From: DBFJGL01 sp048394785
GTDB taxonomy: Bacteria > Bacillota > Clostridia > Christensenellales > CAG-917
DNA length: 19,712 nt
Direction of reading: 5' to 3'
Assembly (NCBI GenBank): GCA_048394785.1
Contig: DBFJGL010000009.1
Coordinates: 1 to 19,712 of the forward strand
The translations under genes and the position numbers were made by a program. Shown in pieces: positions 14,901 to 19,712 of this stretch. The notes under the pieces are model-generated. The model worked only from the letters and a program-made list of their open reading frames with translations. It did not search any database and had not been told where the DNA came from. Each line of letters starts with the position of its first letter. Within the stretch, counting starts at the first letter, position 1.

Positions 14901-15081
14901 AAACAGGTTGGGCAGAGTCAACCTCGGCGGACTGTCGCTTATATCGAGTATGCCCATTGCAAACACGCTCGGAAGCGTGGACGTGCTGATGTACAGAAAC
15001 AACGATTCCAAGATTCTGCCCGATACGCCCAAGTATCAGATAAATCAGGAGCTTATAAACAAGCTGCACGGCAGAGTGTAA
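11959..15081 (+). CDS. Large membrane-anchored surface protein with Big2 Ig-like domains
   Basis: A 1040-residue protein starting with MKKVLMGILVLIPVLIMVIV, a long hydrophobic segment (residues 4-31) that is a signal anchor or signal peptide. Residues 36-150 look like a degenerate Ig-like domain. Two Big2 domains follow, at about 155-230 and 338-412, each with the hallmark WTSSNP...VD.NGVVTA.G.GE..I. Residues 563-602 are very acidic and helical. Residues 680-830 have short Asn/Ser/Ile-rich strands (NSVVEYCVLENAKTL, DIYINGSIFRNSSGAAIYSC) that resemble a right-handed beta-helix. There is no LPXTG or C-terminal membrane segment, so anchoring would be N-terminal. GGAGG (11945-11949) overlaps the permease stop region. 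Coexpression with the ABC genes suggests a shared envelope function; ligand and enzyme activity are unknown. Confidence 0.88.
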   Translation: MKKVLMGILVLIPVLIMVIVALVSLLIAVSTHIGVTDITITLNENYKDGFIDLTDDVYKLFDKNDRANSIFNVSISPSRATDQTVTWTISNVEPLDDSYTGELPAAMLVADNKTDYVQSNTTGYLRVNAYCIFTVTARAETKSATATLVVGGYKVQKVYVSNPGGGDTLAIGNSVMLEAQLQPMDSLIDSLVWTSSNPETVSVDKNGVVTALGEGEAVITATAKGNYDDGEITVAGEMTIKSTKTGSVSRYGDKIYISAGSFNYVEYGVSSPEAGEGYTISGNMIVLGAGVQSATVKTANGNLTVIKCADNDVKIVNGEFYGYDAATESGYVLATGELPLYLTADWLISAGKANAPEVEWTSSNPDAATVDQNGVVTAVGGGETVISVSLKTGGAADGYSELASVLVKVAQKVSYITTELNSESMKKGLAEETIYASSVYDWSAVGGNFGDHDNWKDKNFARKNNSVVINIDRPQQPSDADALARFLKDYTFKVETDGGLAYFESENSNVVYFDYEKIAAFGKQKVQITVSVEAKYPKYESSKKYTKREITFTVVNGVSIDSDIDAPENLRDVPEDATEDEKEEIDEYNEAIKHEAAVERYRRITHASAEMQYIYYEICGGTREVVSDHDYHEKNKSALKYYYEKSEEHPDGDYKFFAAVLDGDVAFSAPRDNSDYGGGESILLRGNLYGNGYQIRGADKEQGHTYEWDGTELVKMLGTNLTVSNVTLSANYNIGDSLNNKEEEGIEQASGFKGESLDFMYAERSESYVRAENSVVEYCVLENAKTLLNNDNSDIYINGSIFRNSSGAAIYSCIRADEMDLNGDGEKELCFRYNNIHFNNSVMSNMLGTAGSFEYRHFGVYYDEKKKAITRENWEQEILPRLQSEGMTGSLTVTGFLDIYNWQDTRNVGAIFDGIGSSIEDFLEELIKSAAATAISKEERFAPYRIQSDENNFFVHMGFVISGISEFPSYEPTYLVVNEGENRLGRVNLGGLSLISSMPIANTLGSVDVLMYRNNDSKILPDTPKYQINQELINKLHGRV

Positions 15082-15094
15082 AAACATTAAATAG

Positions 15095-15129
15095 CGCGCC
15101 CGCTTTGCCGAAAACGCAGGGCGGGTGCG
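15095..15129 (+). terminator. Stable hairpin after the Big2 gene
   Basis: A 14-bp stem (15095-15108 with 15116-15129, three G-T wobble pairs) closes a 7-nt loop CGAAAAC. It starts 13 nt after the stop codon, a usual place for a terminator, but no T-run follows. It could end transcription with another factor or protect the 3' end of the operon message. Confidence 0.5.
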
Positions 15130-15253
15130 GATAAAGCTTTGTCGTTGCCTTATTACGGCAAAACGTTATGCCTGCGAATGACGTAACAAAAATATGATTT
15201 TGCGGCATAATCGGAGAGCGGCTGTTTATCGTTCTCTAATTAAGAGGTGGGTT

Positions 15254-16087
15254 ATGCAAACGGAAAAACTCGGATTGGTGCTTGAAGGCGGCGGCGTAAA
15301 GGGCGCGTATCAGGTAGGCGCGCTCAAAGCATTGCACGAACTCGGCGTATCTTTCGGCGGAGTCACGGGCACGTCGATAGGCGCAATCAACGGCGCGGTG
15401 CTCGTCGAGCGCGGTTTTGAATATCTTTCCGTAATGTGGGACAAAGTGTCGGTGTGCACGGTTTTCGACATCGACGACGAAATGATATCCAAGTTCCGCA
15501 AAAAAGACTTCGACCTCGATATGCTTTATTACGCGGGCAAAAAACTTACGTCGCTTTGGGAGGTGATACATTCCTCCTACGAGCAGTCCTGCGAGTTCCT
15601 GCGCAGACACGCCGACGAGGACGCAATACGCAAAAGTCCTATGGATTTCGGCTGCGTCACGTACAATATGAGCGCAATGGAGCCCGTCGAAGTTATGAAA
15701 GAGGATATCCCCGAGGGACTGCTCATCGACTATATAATCGCGTCGGCGACCTTCCCGATATTTCCTCCTATGATAATAGGCGAAGACAAATACATAGACG
15801 GCGGCGTTTACGACAATATGCCTATAAATCTGCTCGCCGAGCACGGTTACGATAAAATATTGGTCATTCGCACCAACACGGCGTCAAAGCCGCCCAAGCG
15901 CAGGGTAAAACGCACGGATTTGGATTTGTTCTACATAATGCCCGCAAACGACCTCGGACGCGCAATGTCTTTTACGGAAGGCAAAATCAACGATTTGCGC
16001 GAGCTCGGCTACAACGACTGCAAAGCCGCGCTCGAAAACGGTCTGTCCGAGTTTTTGTTCGGCGGAAAAAAGGTAATAAATGACTGA
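15254..16087 (+). CDS. Patatin-like phospholipase
   Basis: A 277-residue lipid acyl hydrolase of the patatin/RssA-YlbK type, using a Ser-Asp dyad. The oxyanion-hole loop is LEGGGVKGAYQVGAL (10-24), the nucleophile is Ser41 in GTSIG, and the catalytic Asp is Asp182 in IDGGVYDN. Probable substrates are phospholipid or other acyl esters; the physiological one is unknown in this group. No signal peptide or membrane helix is seen, so it is cytoplasmic or peripheral. The start at 15254 is chosen because AGAGGTGG (15243-15250) lies just upstream; the earlier ATG at 15194 adds 20 basic residues without a ribosome binding site. Its 3' end overlaps polA by 8 nt (ATGACTGA), so the two are translationally coupled. 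Confidence 0.93.
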   Translation: MQTEKLGLVLEGGGVKGAYQVGALKALHELGVSFGGVTGTSIGAINGAVLVERGFEYLSVMWDKVSVCTVFDIDDEMISKFRKKDFDLDMLYYAGKKLTSLWEVIHSSYEQSCEFLRRHADEDAIRKSPMDFGCVTYNMSAMEPVEVMKEDIPEGLLIDYIIASATFPIFPPMIIGEDKYIDGGVYDNMPINLLAEHGYDKILVIRTNTASKPPKRRVKRTDLDLFYIMPANDLGRAMSFTEGKINDLRELGYNDCKAALENGLSEFLFGGKKVIND

Positions 16088-18590
16088 TAAAATTATACTG
16101 CTCGACGCAAACAGCCTCATTCATCGCGCCTATCACGCACTCCCCAATCTCAAAAGCAGAAAGGGGCAGTACACGGGCGCGATTTACGGTTTTTTAAGCA
16201 TTCTTTTAAGGCTTATAAAGGAACAGAACCCCACGCATATCGCGGCGGCGTTCGACCTCAAAGCCCCCACGTTCCGCCATAAAATGTACGCCGAATACAA
16301 GGCGGGCAGAAAGCCTATGGACGAGGAGCTGCGCTCGCAGTTCGAGCCGCTCAAAGAGCTGCTTGCGGCAATGGGCGTCAAAATCGTAAGCCTCGAAGGT
16401 TACGAGGCAGACGACATCTTGGGTACGCTCGCAAAGCGTTTCGATTGCGAAACAATCATCGTCACGGGCGACCGCGACAGCTTTCAGCTTGCCGATGAAA
16501 GCACCAGAATTTTCTGGACAAAGAGAGGTGTGACCGACATCGAAGTTTACGACCTCGACAAACTCAAAGAAGAGGGGTTCACTCCCTCGACGTATATAGA
16601 TTATAAGGCGTTGCGCGGCGACGCTTCCGACAACATTCCCGGCGTAAGCGGCGTGGGCGAGAAAACCGCCAAACAGCTGCTTGCCGATTACGGAACGCTG
16701 GACGCGGTGCTCGACAATGCGGCGAATATAAAGGGAAAACTCGGGCAAACTCTCGGCGCAAGCAGAGAAATCGCGGAGCTGTCGCGCGTGTTATCGGTGA
16801 TAGACGTCAACGTACCCGTAGAGTGCACTCTCGACGACATCGCGTTCACTCCCGTGTTTTCGGGAAAAGTAAGAAATATGCTTTCCGAACTCGATATGGA
16901 CAGCCTGATAAAGCGAATGGCGTTTTCCGAGGACGGAGAGGATAGCTCGCCGTCGGTTGAGCCGACTGTCGAAAAGACAGTTATAGAAACGGATAACGCA
17001 GAAGAAGCATTGCGCGCGATAAACGGCGACGCATTTGCAGTTATCTTCGGCGAGGACGTGCGAATATCCGGCGACGGCAAAACCGAATACGTAATAAAGA
17101 CCGTGCGCGATTTGTTCGGCGGCGGAGCGGATTACGAAGACGTGCTGTCTAAGGTCGGCAAACTTGCGAGAGAAAAGCTTTTAATCTGTTACGACGTAAA
17201 ATCGCTTTATCGCAAACATAATATCGCAGTCCCCGAGTTTTTCGACGTAATGATAGCCGCTCATCTTTCGTGCGACAGCGCGCCCGTAAAAAACATAGCA
17301 ACCGTAATCGGCGAGGACGGCGGCGCGGCAGAGCTTTATCGCAAACGCGAAGAATACGATATGGTTTTGCACAACAAGAACTTAACCAAGCTGTTTTATG
17401 ACGTTGAACAGCCTCTTGCGTTAATTCTCGCAAAAATGGAGGAGAGGGGATTTACGCTTTCTTCCCGCAAGTTGGAGGAACTCAAAGAAAAGTACGGGGC
17501 GATTTTAGAGGGGCTCACCCGTGACGTTTACGCCGCCGCGGGGGAGAGTTTCAACATTGCGTCCACAAAACAACTCGGCGAAATTCTGTTTGAAAAGCTC
17601 GGGCTTCCGCACGGCAAAAAAACCAAGACGGGTTACTCCGTCAGCGAGGATACGCTGTCCAAAATCAAGGACAAACACCCCGTTGTCGAGCTCATTCTCA
17701 AATGGCGGCATTACGCAAAACTTTTGTCCACTTACATCAACGGTTTGCAGCCTCTGATTTCGGGCGGCAAGATACACACCGAGTTCAATCAGTGCGTGAC
17801 GCTGACGGGCAGGCTGTCGTCTGCAAACCCGAATTTGCAGAACATTCCCGTAAGGGGCGAGGAAGCAAAGGACGTAAAGAGCGCGTTTACCGCGTCGGCA
17901 GGCAACGTGCTCGTATCCGCGGACTATTCGCAGATTGAACTTAGGTTGCTTGCGGTTATGAGCGGCGACTCCAAACTCATCGAGGCATATAACCGCGCGG
18001 AGGATATACACACGCTCACGGCGTCGCAGATATTCGGAGTGCCGCAAGACGAGGTAACGCCGGCTATGCGCCGCGACGCAAAGGCTGTCAATTTCGGCAT
18101 TGTTTACGGCATAAGCGACTTCGGCTTGTCCGAGAACCTTTCCATACCCAAATACGCCGCAAAAGAGTTTATAGAAAGATATTTTCTCACATATCCGACC
18201 GTTAAAGATTATCTCGAACGCAACGTTTCGGAGGCAAGAGAAAGGGGATATACGCTCACCTATCTCGGCAGACGGCGCGATGCGTCCGATTTGAAGTCGT
18301 CAAATTATCTCATTCGTTCGGCGGCGGAAAGAATTGCAATGAACACGCCGTTGCAGGGTTCGGCGGCGGACGTCGTAAAGCTTGCTATGATTGCCGTTGA
18401 AAAACGCTTGGAGAATATGAAATCAAAGATGATTTTACAGGTGCACGACGAGCTTATCGTCGACGCCGCGGCTGACGAAGTCGATGCGGTTAAGCGCATA
18501 CTCAAAGAGGAAATGGAAGGAGCGGTCAGTTTCTCCGTGCCTCTCATAGCCGAGGTTTCCGCGGCAAACGATTGGGGTTCGCTGAAATGA
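16080..18590 (+). CDS. polA: DNA polymerase I
   Basis: An 836-residue family A polymerase for Okazaki-fragment processing and repair. The N-terminal 5'-3' exonuclease (1-290) is intact: DANSLIHRAYHAL, RHKMYAEYKAGRK, GYEADDILGTL, VTGDRDSFQL and the helix-hairpin-helix GDASDNIPGVSGVGEKTA. The middle domain (about 300-420) has lost the acidic 3'-5' exonuclease motifs: the expected DTE reads FAVIFGED, so proofreading is probably absent, as in Bacillus and Thermus enzymes. The polymerase domain has motif A SADYSQIELR (Asp615), motif B RRDAKAVNFGIVYG (Lys668) and motif C QVHDELIVDA (Asp790, Glu791). GGAAAAAAGG just upstream of the ATG could act as ribosome binding site. It overlaps the patatin gene by 8 nt and coaE by 4 nt (ATGA). 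Confidence 0.97.
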   Translation: MTDKIILLDANSLIHRAYHALPNLKSRKGQYTGAIYGFLSILLRLIKEQNPTHIAAAFDLKAPTFRHKMYAEYKAGRKPMDEELRSQFEPLKELLAAMGVKIVSLEGYEADDILGTLAKRFDCETIIVTGDRDSFQLADESTRIFWTKRGVTDIEVYDLDKLKEEGFTPSTYIDYKALRGDASDNIPGVSGVGEKTAKQLLADYGTLDAVLDNAANIKGKLGQTLGASREIAELSRVLSVIDVNVPVECTLDDIAFTPVFSGKVRNMLSELDMDSLIKRMAFSEDGEDSSPSVEPTVEKTVIETDNAEEALRAINGDAFAVIFGEDVRISGDGKTEYVIKTVRDLFGGGADYEDVLSKVGKLAREKLLICYDVKSLYRKHNIAVPEFFDVMIAAHLSCDSAPVKNIATVIGEDGGAAELYRKREEYDMVLHNKNLTKLFYDVEQPLALILAKMEERGFTLSSRKLEELKEKYGAILEGLTRDVYAAAGESFNIASTKQLGEILFEKLGLPHGKKTKTGYSVSEDTLSKIKDKHPVVELILKWRHYAKLLSTYINGLQPLISGGKIHTEFNQCVTLTGRLSSANPNLQNIPVRGEEAKDVKSAFTASAGNVLVSADYSQIELRLLAVMSGDSKLIEAYNRAEDIHTLTASQIFGVPQDEVTPAMRRDAKAVNFGIVYGISDFGLSENLSIPKYAAKEFIERYFLTYPTVKDYLERNVSEARERGYTLTYLGRRRDASDLKSSNYLIRSAAERIAMNTPLQGSAADVVKLAMIAVEKRLENMKSKMILQVHDELIVDAAADEVDAVKRILKEEMEGAVSFSVPLIAEVSAANDWGSLK

Positions 18591-19153
18591 AAATCGCGGT
18601 CATCGGGAACATAGGCAGCGGCAAAAGCGAGGCGATGAAAGCGCTTGCCGAGCTCGGCGTACATTGTGTTTGCGCCGATGAAATAAACGCCCGAATGCTT
18701 GCGGACGACGGCTATGTCCGCCGCTTGCAAACGGTTTTTCCGTCGGTTGTCAGCAACGGAGAAGTCGACAGGCGCGCGCTTGCAGACCTTGTGTTTTCCG
18801 ATGAGGGCAGCAGGGCAAAGCTCAACGCTTTGGCGCATCCCGAAATTATGCGCCGCATAAGCGAGTGCGGGCACCATACTTTCGCCGCAGAAATCCCCGT
18901 GTATATAGGCAGCGGTGCAGAGGGCGTTTTCGATAAAGTAATTGCCGTTGTCGCGCCGCTCGACGTCAGGCTCGACAGACTGAAATCGCGCGGATTGTCC
19001 CTTGAAGAAGCAAAAAGAAGAATTGCCGCGCAACCCTCGGACGACGCGCTCGTCGCGCTCGCCGACGCCGTTATTGTCAATGACGGCGCAGTAGACGATT
19101 TGCGCGAAAGAATAAAAAAGGTTGCAAAGGGCTTATTGGCTCAAAATAATTGA
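18587..19153 (+). CDS. coaE: Dephospho-CoA kinase
   Basis: Phosphorylates the 3'-hydroxyl of dephospho-CoA to give coenzyme A, the last step of CoA synthesis. The 188-residue length is normal. The P-loop is GNIGSGKS (7-14), near-canonical. Family features follow: CADEINARMLADDG, the VFSDEGSRAKLNALAHPEIMRR substrate-lid stretch (split here: VFSDEGSR, LNALAHPEI), VVAPLDVRLDRLKSRG, RRIAAQ, and a final ADAVIVNDGAVDDL. The ATG at 18587 overlaps the polA stop in ATGA, which indicates translational coupling; the TTG at 18572 in the same frame is not preferred. polA-coaE adjacency is common in Firmicutes. The stop codon overlaps the -35 box of the tRNA promoter. Confidence 0.95.
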   Translation: MKIAVIGNIGSGKSEAMKALAELGVHCVCADEINARMLADDGYVRRLQTVFPSVVSNGEVDRRALADLVFSDEGSRAKLNALAHPEIMRRISECGHHTFAAEIPVYIGSGAEGVFDKVIAVVAPLDVRLDRLKSRGLSLEEAKRRIAAQPSDDALVALADAVIVNDGAVDDLRERIKKVAKGLLAQNN

Positions 19154-19178
19154 CAGCGGCGGCATAATGTTCTACAAT
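19150..19178 (+). promoter_or_regulatory. Promoter of the tRNA-Leu gene
   Basis: A perfect -35 TTGACA (19150-19155) and -10 TACAAT (19173-19178) are 17 bp apart. The predicted start near 19185 gives a 6-nt leader before the mature tRNA end. The -35 shares bases with the coaE stop codon, so the tRNA has an independent strong promoter. Confidence 0.9.
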
Positions 19179-19190
19179 ACAAAGGCATTC

Positions 19191-19278
19191 GCGTGGGTGG
19201 CGAAATTGGCAGACGCGCTAGATTCAGGTTCTAGTGAGCATTAGGCTCATGTGGGTTCAAGTCCCGTCCCGCGCACCA
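19191..19278 (+). tRNA. tRNA-Leu (anticodon CAG)
   Basis: An 88-nt class II tRNA. The acceptor stem is GCGTGGG with CCCGCGC (one G-T wobble), the anticodon stem is CTAGA/TCTAG with loop TTCAGGT giving anticodon CAG (reads CUG), and the long variable arm is TGAGC-ATTA-GGCTCA. The T-loop is TTCAAGT. The discriminator is A and CCA is encoded. The large variable arm and A73 fit leucine. It is flanked by its own promoter and terminator. The last 21 bases recur 198 bp downstream. Confidence 0.97.
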
Positions 19279-19279
19279 C

Positions 19280-19312
19280 AAAGCCCTTCAACTGAAAGTT
19301 GAAGGGCTTTTT
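19280..19312 (+). terminator. Intrinsic terminator of the tRNA-Leu gene
   Basis: AAGCCCTTCAACT (19281-19293) pairs perfectly with AGTTGAAGGGCTT (19297-19309) over a GAA loop, with one further A-T pair and a T-run at 19308-19312. It begins 2 nt after the tRNA 3' end. Confidence 0.95.
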
Positions 19313-19375
19313 CTGTGGCAAGACGGGACATTGACCACACGTGACGCTCCGCACGTGCTGACGGAACTAAATATC

Positions 19376-19416
19376 GTGTCACTGCGAGCGAAGCGCGGCA
19401 GTCCCCTAAATAGAGG
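19376..19416 (+). repeat. Dispersed hairpin repeat, half unit
   Basis: GTGTCACTGCGAG followed by CGAAGCGCGGCAGTCCCCTA and AATAGAGG matches the right half of the units in the 1089-1475 array and the island arms. It shows that the repeat family is dispersed along the chromosome, here 16 kb from the island. Confidence 0.8.
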
Positions 19417-19455
19417 AATGCGCCCGTGCTCAGCTATTACGCGGCAAAGCCGCTA

Positions 19456-19477
19456 CAAGTCCCGTCCCGCGCACCAC
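19456..19477 (+). repeat. Duplicated 3' end of tRNA-Leu (possible attachment-site half)
   Basis: This 22-bp string, starting CAAGTCCCGTCC and ending GCGCACCAC, is identical to 19258-19279: the T-loop, T-stem, acceptor 3' half and CCA of tRNA-Leu plus one base. The preceding bases do not match a tRNA, so it is only a fragment. Integrases often target tRNA 3' ends and leave such a copy at the far end of the insert; only 176 bp lie between the two copies here. Confidence 0.75.
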
Positions 19478-19485
19478 TCGAAAAT

Positions 19486-19508
19486 GCGCACTATATGGTG
19501 CGCTTTTT
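19486..19508 (+). terminator. Terminator-like hairpin after the tRNA fragment
   Basis: GCGCAC (19486-19491) pairs with GTGCGC (19498-19503) over a TATATG loop, followed by TTTTTCTTTTT. It lies 8 nt after the duplicated tRNA end, as a terminator would in a tRNA gene. Its 3' arm is also part of an alternative 10-bp hairpin (19500-19509 with 19515-19524). Confidence 0.65.
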
Positions 19509-19681
19509 CTTTTTGAAAAAGCGCGACCTGTATAAGCGCATTTTCTCGTCGCTCCGCGCAAAACATTTTTGCTAATGACTGTTTGTTGCAAATGTTTACG
19601 GAGTTTTGCAAAAATCTTTTGCTTGGTTGGCTCGCTCTGCTCGCGCATCTAAAAGATGAATTGAAACTCGACAAAATACGC

Positions 19682-19709
19682 ACAATCCGACAGTTAACTG
19701 TCGGATTGT
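19682..19709. repeat. Perfect 28-bp palindrome at the window edge
   Basis: ACAATCCGACAG (19682-19693), TTAA, then CTGTCGGATTGT (19698-19709): a 12-bp stem with a 4-nt loop. It could be a terminator for a leftward or rightward gene beyond the edge; the sequence ends before a T-run could be checked. Confidence 0.6.
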
Positions 19710-19712
19710 TGC

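Larger units (their letters stand above)
19279..19712. other. Gene-free region after tRNA-Leu to the window end
   Basis: No gene is supported. It holds the tRNA terminator, a copy of the dispersed repeat (19376-19416), a duplicated tRNA 3' end (19456-19477), two competing hairpins (19486-19524), an imperfect stem with arms near 19561-19572 and 19588-19597, and a 28-bp palindrome (19682-19709). The open frames on the minus strand here read through the reversed tRNA fragment and have no ribosome binding site. Confidence 0.6.

Noticed and set aside
15194..15253. N-terminal extension of the patatin gene
   Set aside because: The ATG at 15194 has no ribosome binding site; the patatin fold begins right after the ATG at 15254, which has AGAGGTGG.
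18572..18586. TTG start for coaE
   Set aside because: The ATG at 18587 forms the ATGA overlap with polA and starts the canonical MKIAVIGNIGSGKS.
19331..19683. Small open frames around the tRNA fragment
   Set aside because: They read through the dispersed repeat and the reversed tRNA sequence, a common source of spurious proteins.

Overview
The window looks like chromosome from an uncultured anaerobic Firmicute (Clostridia-type, possibly a gut lineage). The basis is the pgk-tpiA-gpmI glycolytic cluster, strong AGGAGG-type ribosome binding sites, -35/-10 promoters close to consensus, a polA-coaE pair and many short hairpin-forming intergenic repeats. No taxonomic marker gene is present, so the placement is inference.

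Region 1 (1-3189) is accessory DNA. The left edge holds the first 27 codons of a leftward XRE-type repressor, divergent from a TM2-domain membrane protein (175-693). Two palindromic operators lie between them, one filling the spacer of the rightward promoter. From 722 to 3037 follows an island bounded by two long inverted copies of a non-coding repeat (about 763-1103 and 2561-3037). Inside are a tandem array of about 140-bp hairpin units (1089-1475), a leftward two-gene operon of small four-cysteine proteins with identical cysteine spacing (1566-2091), and a divergent 72-residue XRE regulator (2209-2427). The regulator and the operon share an intergenic operator array. The island genes are visibly more AT-rich than the downstream core genes.

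Region 2 (3190-7171) is core lower glycolysis: pgk, tpiA and cofactor-independent gpmI in one direction, led by a TTGCCA-17-TATAAT promoter with a palindrome in its spacer and closed by a strong terminator. These three genes cover triose-phosphate interconversion and the 1,3-bisphosphoglycerate to 2-phosphoglycerate steps; gapdh and eno are not in the window.

Region 3 (7198-8851) holds a convergent, leftward CPA2-family cation/proton antiporter and a 355-bp regulatory gap with a terminator and an almost consensus promoter.

Region 4 (8852-15129) starts with an unrecognised three-helix membrane protein, followed by an ABC ATPase, a 571-residue multi-spanning permease and a 1040-residue membrane-anchored surface protein with Big2 Ig-like domains and a possible beta-helix segment. 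The last three are closely spaced and probably form an export or envelope module.

Region 5 (15254-19153) is a tightly overlapping run of a patatin-like lipase, DNA polymerase I (with a degenerate proofreading domain) and dephospho-CoA kinase. Region 6 (19150-19712) holds a tRNA-Leu(CAG) gene with its own promoter and terminator, then a second copy of its 3' end 198 bp downstream, a dispersed repeat and several hairpins. The most unusual parts are the inverted-repeat island with its twin Cys4 operon, the ABC/Big2 module and the duplicated tRNA 3' end.
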